Positions 27,576 to 35,104 of a stretch of 64,000 nucleotides of DNA are shown here, piece by piece (the stretch's first letter is position 1; every line of letters starts with the position of its first letter). The notes beneath the pieces are model-generated. The model was given only the letters and a program-made list of their open reading frames with translations, was not told the origin of the DNA and did no database searches. The translations under genes and the position numbers were made by a program. The stretch is taken from assembly GCA_938040735.1 (NCBI GenBank), contig CALHYE010000013.1:248001-312000 (forward strand), in the 5' to 3' direction. Source of the stretch: an uncultured Bellilinea sp. (GTDB lineage Bacteria > Chloroflexota > Anaerolineae > Anaerolineales > Anaerolineaceae).

Positions 27576-27905
27576 TTTCTCCTCCATTGTTCAACTAAAA
27601 AGCGGGTAATTTGGAAACGGTTGACTGGGATATCAGCGTTATCTTAAATTCTCTTCCTTCCACCAACCTCCTTTCTTGATCATCAAAAAAGAGCGGGAAA
27701 ACCAATTTGACCACCCCATTCGAGATGACTTCAAGGGTCGGGGGGTAAACCCTGAATTACCTTACTATTTTACACGAATTAGATACCGGTAGAAGAAGAA
27801 AACCGCTCCAAACGCCAGGAAATAAGCACTTTCCAAAAAGGGGTCTATTAATTTGCCCACAGGTGGGGTTGCCTGACAGAGTCAGGCAACCCCTTTCGCT
27901 CGATG
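27576..27905. other. 330-base non-coding gap upstream of the ABC unit
   Basis: No gene is supported here. On the minus strand it holds the leader of the BMP gene, including a TAAAAT (near 27768) that might be a -10, and an AAGGAGG (27666-27672) followed by a 22-codon frame. Close to the carbamate kinase stop it contains a 29-base perfect inverted repeat (27865-27893). I see no match to the purine riboswitch core sequence. Confidence 0.6.
27865..27893. repeat. 13-bp perfect inverted repeat after carbamate kinase
   Basis: GGGGTTGCCTGAC (27865-27877), AGA loop, GTCAGGCAACCCC (27881-27893). It lies 12 bases past the arcC stop on the minus strand. No T-run follows on either strand. It may terminate the deaminase/carbamoyltransferase unit, or act as an operator, because its TGCCTGA half-site resembles the TGTCTGA copies near 35 kb. 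Confidence 0.72.
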
Positions 27906-28859
27906 TTATGGAACAATCCAGGTACCGGTTTCGCCCTTCAAAGCGCGGCCGATATTTTCCGGATTGGTGATCAAAGCCTGTTTGCCGCCGGCTTCAAGGA
28001 ACCAGATGATCGCCTGAATCTTGGGCGCCATTGAACCTTTAGCAAAGTGATTGCCTTCGGCAAGATACTGTTTGGCTTCTGCCAGCGTCATGCGGTCAAT
28101 CCACTTCTGATCGGGTTTGCCGAAATTCAAGGCCACTTTTTCCACTGCGGTAGAAATGACCATCAAGTCAGCATTGATCTCCCGCGCCAAAAGGCTGCTG
28201 GCATAATCCTTGTCAATCACCGCGGCCACACCTTGCAGATCACCCTGTTCATTACGGATGACCGGAATACCGCCGCCGCCAACCGTAATCACAACCACGC
28301 CGGCATCCAGCAGCGTTTTGACCGCCGGCAACTCAACCACCTCCTGCGGAATGGGGGAAGCAACCACTCGCCGCCAGCCGCGCCCGGCATCCTCGACAAC
28401 ATTCCATCCCATTTCCTTCTGCCGGCGTTTTGCTTCGGCTTCATCCATAAAGCTGCCAATGGGCTTGGTGGGATTCTGGAAGGCTTTATCGTTGGGGTCA
28501 ACCCGCACCTGAGTGACAACCGTAGTAACCGTTTTTTGAATCCCGCGCCGGCGCAACTCATTTTGCAGGTTCTGCTGCAAGGCATAACCGATAGCGCCTT
28601 GCGAGTCGGCGCCGCAGACATCCAGCGGGACTTCGTGCATCCCCTCTACTTTTGCGGCAATTTCCGAGCGGCGCAGAATAAAACCTACCTGCGGACCGTT
28701 GCCGTGTCCAATTGCCACATCCCAACCCGCCTCGATCATATCCACAATGTGATAGGCGGTCTCCTTGGCGGCCTGATACTGATCTTCAACCGATACTTTA
28801 GAGTTATCCTTGATCAGCGAGTTACCGCCAATTGCTACAACTGCCAGTTTGTTAGCCAT
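27906..28859 (-). CDS. arcC: Carbamate kinase
   Basis: Makes ATP from carbamoyl phosphate and ADP, releasing ammonia and CO2. 317 residues from ATG 28859 (GGAG eleven bases upstream; an in-frame TTG three codons earlier is less likely). Amino-acid-kinase motifs are intact: VVAIGGNSLIK near residue 6, IGHGNGPQVG near 50, VITVGGGGIPVI near 200 and VIDKDYASSLLA near 225, plus the FAKGSMAPKIQA segment. It follows two transcarbamylase-like genes, and the trio is the energy-yielding end of the pathway. YqeA of the E. coli purine cluster is the same family. Confidence 0.95.
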   Translation of the reverse strand: MANKLAVVAIGGNSLIKDNSKVSVEDQYQAAKETAYHIVDMIEAGWDVAIGHGNGPQVGFILRRSEIAAKVEGMHEVPLDVCGADSQGAIGYALQQNLQNELRRRGIQKTVTTVVTQVRVDPNDKAFQNPTKPIGSFMDEAEAKRRQKEMGWNVVEDAGRGWRRVVASPIPQEVVELPAVKTLLDAGVVVITVGGGGIPVIRNEQGDLQGVAAVIDKDYASSLLAREINADLMVISTAVEKVALNFGKPDQKWIDRMTLAEAKQYLAEGNHFAKGSMAPKIQAIIWFLEAGGKQALITNPENIGRALKGETGTWIVP

Positions 28860-28893
28860 AAATTTCAATTCTCCTCTCTCAAAGTGATAATTT

Positions 28894-29874
28894 TTAACCC
28901 ATCGTCAGCGCCATCACCGCCATTTGGGCATGCATGCGGTTTTCGGCTTCATCGTACACCACCGATTGAGGTCCGTCCATCACGCCGTCGGTCACTTCAA
29001 TGTTGCGGTCGGCCGGCAAGGGGTGCATATAAATCGCATCTTCTTTGGCTAACGCCATCTTGCGCTCATCCGTAATCCAGTGAGAATACTTCTTGATGAT
29101 TTCGGCGCCCTCGTTGGCATCGGGGGTATGCACCATTGCGCCCCACGATTTGGCGTAGATGACATCGGCATCCTTGAAGGCCTCTTCCATATCATCCACC
29201 ACCTCAAAGCCGACCTTGTATTTGCGCGCCTGTTCCTGTGCCATCTCCATCACTTCCGGCATCAGGCGGAATTCGGGCGGGTGCGCCAGCACCACATCCA
29301 TGCCGAATCGCGGCATCTGCACGATGAGCGATTGGGGCACAGACATTGGTTTTTGATACGATGCCGCATAAGCCCATGAAACCACCATCTTCTTACGGCG
29401 CAAATCACGCCCTTTCTTTTCGACAATTGTCATCAGGTCTGCCAGGCATTGGAAAGGATGCCAGATGTCGCATTGCATATTCAACACCGGCACCCGCGAG
29501 TATTTAGCCACGTCGCTGATGTACTGGTTGCCAATACCCCAATCCACGTGCCGAATCGCAATCCCATCGAAATAACGACCGAAGATCTCGCCAATTTCTT
29601 TGGGAGTATCGCCGTGGGCAATTTGGGTGGTTCGGCTCTCAATGAAGGCCGCATGACCGCCAAGATGCGCCATGCCGGCTTCAAACGAACCGCGCGTGCG
29701 GGTGCTGCTGAAAAAGAACAGCATCGCCAGCACTTTGTCCCGCAAATAAGCCGTAGACTCGTTCAAAGCGCGCTTTCGTTTCAGATCAAAAGCCACGTCG
29801 AGGACGGTTTCGACTTCTTCCTTCGAAAAATCGAGATCCCCGATCAGGTCACGTCCGTGTAAAAAGGTTTGCAT
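28894..29874 (-). CDS. ygeW: YgeW-like knotted carbamoyltransferase of unknown substrate
   Basis: 326 residues. The carbamoyl-phosphate motif is SSTRTRGSF (about 56-64). Several stretches match YgeW from memory rather than ornithine or aspartate transcarbamylase: TTQIAHGDTPKE, LNMQCDIWHPFQCLADL, a WAYAASYQKPMSVPQ segment, RFGMDVVLAHP, and MEEAFKDADVIYAKSW. The C-terminal loop is HPLPADRNIEV, with Pro where YgeW and OTC have Cys. It is predicted to run in the phosphorolytic direction, giving carbamoyl phosphate to the adjacent kinase. GGAGG directly precedes the start; 27 bases separate it from the upstream paralogue. Confidence 0.85.
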   Translation of the reverse strand: MQTFLHGRDLIGDLDFSKEEVETVLDVAFDLKRKRALNESTAYLRDKVLAMLFFFSSTRTRGSFEAGMAHLGGHAAFIESRTTQIAHGDTPKEIGEIFGRYFDGIAIRHVDWGIGNQYISDVAKYSRVPVLNMQCDIWHPFQCLADLMTIVEKKGRDLRRKKMVVSWAYAASYQKPMSVPQSLIVQMPRFGMDVVLAHPPEFRLMPEVMEMAQEQARKYKVGFEVVDDMEEAFKDADVIYAKSWGAMVHTPDANEGAEIIKKYSHWITDERKMALAKEDAIYMHPLPADRNIEVTDGVMDGPQSVVYDEAENRMHAQMAVMALTMG

Positions 29875-29901
29875 GTTTCCTCCAAAGTTTGTCGGTAAGG
29901 T

Positions 29902-30858
29902 TTATTCCATCTTGCCCAAAACCAGCGCAATCAACGCCATGCGCATCACGACACCGTTGTAGGCTTCCTGCCAGTAACGTGACCAGCGGGTAATATCCAC
30001 ATCGGTGGGGATTTCATCCATGCGCGGCAGCGAGTGAAGCAGGATTGCGTCAGATTTGGCTTTGGTGGTGAGCAGTTCGCGGGTGATCTTGTAGTTCGAG
30101 GGGGTCATACCGACATCCTTGCCAGCGCGCTCATCGCGGGCTTTGGTGTAATCCGGCTGCACCACCGGCTCAACCAGAATGACATCCGCTTCGGCGATCG
30201 CCTGCTCAACATGCTCCACTTCGCGGAAGTTCAGGCTGTAAGATTTTAATTCAGCCTTAAACTCTTCGGTCAGCGACATTTCCGGAGGGGAAACAAACGT
30301 GATCGGGCAGTCAAACTGAGTCAAAGCGTAACCGAGCGAGTGCATCGTGCGCATGCGCATATCCCCAACCGCCAGCCATTTCAAGCCGTCGAGGCGACCT
30401 TTTTCGCGCAGAACGGTGTAAAGATCGGTCAAAATCTGAGTGGGATGTTCACCCCAGCCGTCGCCGCCGTTGATAATCGGAATAGAAGCCCATTTGGCCG
30501 CTTCGTGGGGTGCGCCCTGCTGGAAGTGGCGCATGACGATGACATCACCGTAGAATTCCAGCATTTTGACGGTATCCTTGATTGATTCTTGATACCAGTC
30601 GCCGGCGCGGGTCATTTTAGCGTCGGCAAAGCCGGTCACATGCCCACCCAGGCGGTGCATGGCGGCTTCGTGAGCCAAACGGGTACGAGTACTGGGCTGA
30701 TAGAAAGCCGTCACCAGGGTTTTATCTTTGCACAGCTCAATATTCTTGCGCTCGCGGGCAATATCTTCCATTTTCCGCGATACCTCGAAGATATGAAAGA
30801 ACTCCTGCCGTTCGAAGTCTTTCAAAGACAAAATGTCACGACCAGCAAAACTACGCAT
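29902..30858 (-). CDS. Divergent aspartate-transcarbamylase-like enzyme lacking the 80s-loop catalytic residues
   Basis: 318 residues from ATG 30858 (GGAGG eight bases upstream). The ATCase fold is clear: QPSTRTR, MHRLGGHVTGFAD, DVIVMRH, NGGDGWGEHPTQILTDLYT, and LLHSLPRMDEIPTDVD near the end. The segment between GFAD and IKDT reads AKMTRAGDWYQES, where PyrB has a Ser80 and Lys84 loop, so both residues appear lost. The Arg229-x-Gln231 aspartate-binding motif appears as EPVVQPDY. It is therefore probably not a biosynthetic PyrB but a transcarbamylase with another acceptor. No pyrI or other pyr genes are near. It sits first of a transcarbamylase-transcarbamylase-carbamate kinase trio. Confidence 0.85.
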   Translation of the reverse strand: MRSFAGRDILSLKDFERQEFFHIFEVSRKMEDIARERKNIELCKDKTLVTAFYQPSTRTRLAHEAAMHRLGGHVTGFADAKMTRAGDWYQESIKDTVKMLEFYGDVIVMRHFQQGAPHEAAKWASIPIINGGDGWGEHPTQILTDLYTVLREKGRLDGLKWLAVGDMRMRTMHSLGYALTQFDCPITFVSPPEMSLTEEFKAELKSYSLNFREVEHVEQAIAEADVILVEPVVQPDYTKARDERAGKDVGMTPSNYKITRELLTTKAKSDAILLHSLPRMDEIPTDVDITRWSRYWQEAYNGVVMRMALIALVLGKME

Positions 30859-30991
30859 TGTGTTTACCTCCAATTAGAATTTTTGAAATGGTTGTTCACT
30901 TTTGAACGGGATTAAGCGCCTTATATGGGTATCCGGTCAAAACCAATGTTACAGCCCTTGCAGCTCACAAGGTTTTAAGATCACCTCCTCT

Positions 30992-31738
30992 TTACCCCAA
31001 ATGATTGACGTTTGGACGGTTGGCAACCCGCCGTACCAGATGGAAACGAAAATAACCGGGCAGGAAGTAACTGTGCGAATAATCCACCACCCGACCGCCG
31101 TCATCATAAAGATACGCTTCAAACAGCAGCAAAGGATCGCCGCGTTGAATTTCGAGAGATCGGGCAATTTCCGAACTGGCCGAAGCGGCGTTGATTTCGG
31201 TGTAGGAATTCATCAGGTTCAGGTCGCCGCGTTTCAAAAGAAAATCCAGCACCGAGCCGGTGAACCCCTGTTCTAATTCCGCTGGTGAAAGGATATTTTC
31301 AGGCAGAATGTCAATTAGATAAGCCACCGGCCGATGCTCGGTCGTGATCACCCGTTCCACCTTGACGAGCGGCGCTCCTTTTTCCACATTCAGGTTCTCC
31401 GCCAGGATTGCATCCGCTTCTAAGCCGACAATTTTCACATCTCCCATGTACACTTTGAGGTTGATTTTTTCTGCCAGACTTTCAATACTCTGCAAAACAT
31501 CCAGTCCGGTTTCAATCACCTGAACATGGCTGACCACAAAGGTGCCAATCCCCTGTCGGCGGCGGATGAGCCCCTGTCCCTCAAAGGCGCGCATCGCCTC
31601 CCGCAGGGTAGCCCGGGAAACGCCCAGCTGTTTGGCAAGCGCAGGTTCGGAAGGCAGCCGCTCGCCGGGCGGCGTTCGGGCAATAATTTCCGCCAGTTCA
31701 ACTTGAAGTCTTTGAAATGGATGAATTATGGTATCCAT
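30992..31738 (-). CDS. GntR-family regulator with UTRA effector domain
   Basis: 248 residues from ATG 31738 (GAGAGGA just upstream). The N-terminal winged helix-turn-helix has the family features PPGERLPSEPALAKQLGVS and RATLREAMRAFEGQGLI (about 26-60). The C-terminal half is a UTRA-type ligand domain (HutC subfamily) with VERVITTEHRPVAYLID and HSYFLPGYFRF. It is the third gene of the deaminase unit, 13 bases after adenine deaminase, and is likely its local regulator and autoregulated. The effector is probably a purine or a breakdown product. Candidate sites are the TGTCTGA copies at 35035-35093. Confidence 0.9.
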   Translation of the reverse strand: MDTIIHPFQRLQVELAEIIARTPPGERLPSEPALAKQLGVSRATLREAMRAFEGQGLIRRRQGIGTFVVSHVQVIETGLDVLQSIESLAEKINLKVYMGDVKIVGLEADAILAENLNVEKGAPLVKVERVITTEHRPVAYLIDILPENILSPAELEQGFTGSVLDFLLKRGDLNLMNSYTEINAASASSEIARSLEIQRGDPLLLFEAYLYDDGGRVVDYSHSYFLPGYFRFHLVRRVANRPNVNHLG

Positions 31739-31751
31739 TTTTCCTCTCTTG

Positions 31752-33545
31752 TCAGGGTTCAATGACCGGTAGAAAGCGGAATTGGGTGACATCCACCAAT
31801 CCCCGGTCGGAAATTCGCAACGCTGGAATCACAACCAGCGCTAATAAACTGAGTTGCATGTTGGGATTGTTCAGCCGGCAGCCGCAAGCTTTGAAGCCCT
31901 GCAAGACACTATCGGCTTCCGCGGCTACGACTTCGGCTCGCTTGTTGGACATCAGACCGGCAATCGGAAGGTGAACCATTCCGATCACCCGGCCATCCTT
32001 GATGACCACCTGCCCGCCGCCAACTTCTGCCAGGTGATTGACCGCCTGCGCCATCATCGCCTCATCCGTTCCGACCACAATCAAATGATGGCTGTCGTGG
32101 GCAACTGTGGTGGCAATGGCACATTTCTGATCAAAACCGAATCCCGAAACCAGCCCTACCTGCACAATCCCGCTGGCGTGGTGTCGTTCAACCAGGGCGA
32201 TTTTAGCCAAATCGGCTTCCCCAGCCAGCATCACTTTGCCATTGGCGAGATTGACCTCGCGCTTCAAATGACGAGTGGGCGCCTGATTTTCAATCACGCC
32301 GATGACATTGGCAACCGCTTTACCATTCCTTGGTTGTTGGGCAGCCAGATCAAAATCCTGCGGGGTAAGCGGGCGCTTCAGACGAACGGAATGGGTTGCC
32401 CACTCAGGATAGGCAAAAATGGGTAATTCAATCAGCAACTTTCCATTTTCGGCAATGACTTGCCCCTTGGCAATCACCACATCCGCGCGGAAATCGACCA
32501 GATCTTCGACGATCAGAATATCGGCAAACCGGCCGGGCGCAATCATCCCCAGATCACGGCTGACGCCAAAGTGAACCGCCGTGTTGATCGTCGCCATTTG
32601 GAGGGCTTGCATCGGTTTCAACCCCTGCGCAATTGCATGGCACAGGACGCGGTCCATGTGGCCTTCCTGGACCAGCGTAGCCGAATGCGAATCATCCGTG
32701 CATAGGATAAAATGACGCGGGTCTAACCCCAATTCGGTCACGGCTTTGACCTGGCTTGCTACATCATGCCAGGCCGAGCCGTAGCGCATCATCACCTTCA
32801 TTCCCTGACGTACCCGCTGTACCGCATCCTCCAGGGTGGTGCCTTCGTGGTCATCCTCGGCCCCTCCCGCCACATAACCATGAAACGGCAGGCCCAAATC
32901 AGGCGAGGCATAATGTCCGCCAATGACTTTATTGGCTTTGCGGGTTTCCTCCAATTCCGCATGCACGGCGGGATCGCTGTTAAAGACGCCGGGGAAATTC
33001 ATCATCTCGCCCAATCCAATGATTTCATCCCATTGCATGGCTTCGGCAACTTCCTTAGGACCAATGGCTGCGCCGGGGGTTTCCAAACCGGGGGCTGAAG
33101 GAACACACGACGGCATTTGGACGAACACGTGAATCGGCTGATTGGCAGCCTCATCCGCCATCAGCCGCACCCCCTTCAGTCCAAACACATTGGCAATCTC
33201 GTGGGGATCAATGAACATGCCGGTTGTCCCATGCGGCGCGACGGCGCGCACAAACTCGGTTACGGTTAACATGCCCGATTCAACATGCATGTGAGCATCC
33301 AGCAAACCGGGACAAAGGTAGCGGCCTTCCGCCTCAATAAGCCGGGTATGTTCACCGATTGTATGCTCCGCCGAATCACCGACAAAGGCGATCCTGCCCT
33401 CTAAAACCGCGACATCGGTGGAAGGAATCACTTCGCCCGATTGCACGCAAACCCATTTGCCGTTGCGAACAACCAAATCAGCCGGAATGCGCCCCATGGC
33501 GCAATCCACCAATTTACGGGTGTTCTCAGCGGTTAAGTGTTTCAT
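31752..33545 (-). CDS. ade: Adenine deaminase
   Basis: Converts adenine to hypoxanthine and ammonia. 597 residues from ATG 33545 (CGGAGG seven bases upstream), the normal length for AdeC. The metal-binding start of the amidohydrolase barrel is PGLLDAHMHVESGML; further family marks are DPHEIANVFG, the IGGHYASPDLG segment, CTDDSHSATLV and a C-terminal domain with VVGTDEAMMAQAVN. It is preceded by an inverted repeat and the 8-oxoguanine deaminase-like gene and followed by the regulator, so the unit handles purine bases. Confidence 0.95.
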   Translation of the reverse strand: MKHLTAENTRKLVDCAMGRIPADLVVRNGKWVCVQSGEVIPSTDVAVLEGRIAFVGDSAEHTIGEHTRLIEAEGRYLCPGLLDAHMHVESGMLTVTEFVRAVAPHGTTGMFIDPHEIANVFGLKGVRLMADEAANQPIHVFVQMPSCVPSAPGLETPGAAIGPKEVAEAMQWDEIIGLGEMMNFPGVFNSDPAVHAELEETRKANKVIGGHYASPDLGLPFHGYVAGGAEDDHEGTTLEDAVQRVRQGMKVMMRYGSAWHDVASQVKAVTELGLDPRHFILCTDDSHSATLVQEGHMDRVLCHAIAQGLKPMQALQMATINTAVHFGVSRDLGMIAPGRFADILIVEDLVDFRADVVIAKGQVIAENGKLLIELPIFAYPEWATHSVRLKRPLTPQDFDLAAQQPRNGKAVANVIGVIENQAPTRHLKREVNLANGKVMLAGEADLAKIALVERHHASGIVQVGLVSGFGFDQKCAIATTVAHDSHHLIVVGTDEAMMAQAVNHLAEVGGGQVVIKDGRVIGMVHLPIAGLMSNKRAEVVAAEADSVLQGFKACGCRLNNPNMQLSLLALVVIPALRISDRGLVDVTQFRFLPVIEP

Positions 33546-33564
33546 TCTCGACCTCCGGTAAGAA

Positions 33565-33596
33565 GGCAACCTGTCTCTCATAAGAAACAGGTTGCC
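33565..33596 (-). repeat. 10-bp inverted repeat between the two deaminase genes
   Basis: GGCAACCTGT (33565-33574) pairs with ACAGGTTGCC (33587-33596) across a 12-base loop. It starts just past the stop of the 8-oxoguanine deaminase-like gene. No T-run; likely an mRNA-stabilising or attenuating hairpin inside the operon. Confidence 0.65.
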
Positions 33597-33597
33597 G

Positions 33598-34986
33598 CTA
33601 AATGGATAACAAGCGTCTTGCCCGTTGGTTGTGCAATTCAATCTGACGCATCAGGTCAATCGTCTGCAATTCGCCCTTGCGGACGATCAAACGGCCATGC
33701 ACGACGGTGTAATCCACCGTGCGCGGTTGGCAAAAAACCAGCGCTGCCAGCGGATCATGCAGCGCGCCCGCGTAATCCAACCGGTTCAGGTTGACGGCAA
33801 TAAAGTCCGCGCACTTCCCAACCTCCAGCGAACCGATGTCCGTGCGACCCAGTACGGCCGCCCCGCCACGGGTAGCCAGCTCCAGCGCCTGACGGGCAGT
33901 CATCAGCGGCGGCGGGGTTTCCTGACTGAGCGAGGCGCCCGCTAACCCAGCCCCCAATCGCGCCAGCAGCATCGCCTGACGCGCTTCCGCCAGCATGTGC
34001 GAACCATCATTGGAGGCTGAGCCATCCACGCCCAGCCCCACCTTCACACCGGCTTGCAGGTAATTCATCACCGGCGCAATTCCCGAAGCCAAACGCATAT
34101 TGGAGGATGGGCAATGAGCAACCCCGCAGCCGGTATGGGCGAAAACTTGAACCTCCGCCGGGTTGACATGCACCGCATGGGCAAACCAGACATCCGCCCC
34201 CACCCATTCCAATGATTCCATGTAACCGACCGGACGGTAACCAAACTTTTGCTGGCAGAAAACCTCTTCATCCTGCGTTTCTGCCAGATGGGTGTGGAGA
34301 TGAACCCCGTATTCCCGTGCCAGCCGGGCGCTTTCGCGCATCAACTCTCCCGTCACGCTGAAAGGCGAACACGGCGCCAGCACAATTTGCGTCATCGAAC
34401 CGGGGTTGGGATCATGGTAGGTTTGGATGAGCCGCAGCGAATCGCGCAGGATGTCTTCCTCCCTGTCCACCACCGAGTCGGGAGGCAGACCACCCTGGCT
34501 TTCCCCCAGGCTCATCGAGCCGCGGGAAGCGTGGATACGCAACCCCACCTGACGGGCTGCTTCGATTTCGTCATCCAATCGAGAACCATTCGGGAAAAGA
34601 TACAAATGATCCGATGCCGTCGTGCAGCCGGAGAGCGCTAACTCCGCCAGCGCGGTTTGGGTAGAGATGAAGATATCTTCGGGGGTCAGCCGCGCCCAAA
34701 TGGGATAAAGCGTTTTGAGCCAGTTGAATAAATTAGCATCCTGAGCTGCCGGTATGGCGCGGGTTAACGTCTGGTAAAAATGGTGATGGGTGTTGATCAG
34801 ACCGGGCAGAACCACATGACCGGACAGATCCAGCACTTCATCGGCAGTTTGAGGCAGTTCCTCGCTTTGACCAACCTGCTCAATAAAACCGTCCCGGATG
34901 AAAAGACCTCCATCCGCAATTTCGCGGCGGAGGTCATCCATCGTAACCAGAACCGTAGCGTTTTTGACGAGCAGCGTTTGCTTCAT
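33598..34986 (-). CDS. 8-oxoguanine deaminase-type amidohydrolase (TrzA/AtzB superfamily)
   Basis: 462 residues from ATG 34986; an ATG four codons upstream is also possible and neither has a strong Shine-Dalgarno. The HxH metal site is at His67/His69 (INTHHHFYQTL); LHTHLAET and DGSASNDGS supply further ligands. FYQTLTRAIPAAQDA, a GSMSLGESQGGLPPD segment and LAPCSPFSV are typical of 8-oxoguanine deaminase, which gives uric acid from 8-oxoguanine. Guanine deaminase and SsnA are related but look less similar. First gene of the unit that runs to carbamate kinase. Confidence 0.85.
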   Translation of the reverse strand: MKQTLLVKNATVLVTMDDLRREIADGGLFIRDGFIEQVGQSEELPQTADEVLDLSGHVVLPGLINTHHHFYQTLTRAIPAAQDANLFNWLKTLYPIWARLTPEDIFISTQTALAELALSGCTTASDHLYLFPNGSRLDDEIEAARQVGLRIHASRGSMSLGESQGGLPPDSVVDREEDILRDSLRLIQTYHDPNPGSMTQIVLAPCSPFSVTGELMRESARLAREYGVHLHTHLAETQDEEVFCQQKFGYRPVGYMESLEWVGADVWFAHAVHVNPAEVQVFAHTGCGVAHCPSSNMRLASGIAPVMNYLQAGVKVGLGVDGSASNDGSHMLAEARQAMLLARLGAGLAGASLSQETPPPLMTARQALELATRGGAAVLGRTDIGSLEVGKCADFIAVNLNRLDYAGALHDPLAALVFCQPRTVDYTVVHGRLIVRKGELQTIDLMRQIELHNQRARRLLSI

Positions 34987-35034
34987 GGCAAAACCCATCT
35001 CGTTTTTTGAAAAGGGGTGGGGAAAATTCGCTGA

Positions 35035-35093
35035 TCAGACATCAGACATTTTTAGTTTAATAGATTTCGGTTCTTCTGTCAATTGTCAGACAA
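35035..35093. promoter_or_regulatory. Candidate operator region: three TGTCTGA copies around the deaminase promoter
   Basis: Read on the minus strand, TGTCTGA occurs at 35086-35092, inside the palindrome TTGTCTGACAA (35083-35093) abutting the -35 box. It occurs twice more in tandem at 35042-35048 and 35035-35041, across the expected transcription start. The palindrome fits the loose GntR-type pattern GT-N3-AC. A GntR regulator is encoded in the same unit. Confidence 0.5.
35054..35082 (-). promoter_or_regulatory. Sigma-70 promoter of the purine deaminase/carbamoyltransferase unit
   Basis: Minus-strand TTGACA (35077-35082), 17-base spacer, TAAACT (35054-35059, four of six matches to consensus). 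The start would fall near 35047, about 60 bases before the first gene. Confidence 0.75.
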
Positions 35094-35104
35094 TATGATC
35101 TTTG

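Noticed and set aside
27595-27663. 22-codon leader peptide with AAGGAGG upstream, before the BMP gene
   Set aside because: The spacing from AAGGAGG to the GTG is only about 3 bases and there is no run of regulatory codons or nearby terminator; noted only as part of the leader.
29902-30858. Calling this gene pyrB
   Set aside because: Key aspartate-transcarbamylase residues are missing and no pyrimidine biosynthesis gene is adjacent.
33598-34986. Calling this gene ssnA or guanine deaminase
   Set aside because: The GGLPPD, AAQDA and LAPCSPFSV segments fit 8-oxoguanine deaminase better, and it does not resemble E. coli SsnA closely.
27576-35100. Purine riboswitch in front of the purine genes
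   Set aside because: I looked for the conserved three-way-junction core bases in the leaders of the lipoprotein and deaminase units and saw no match.
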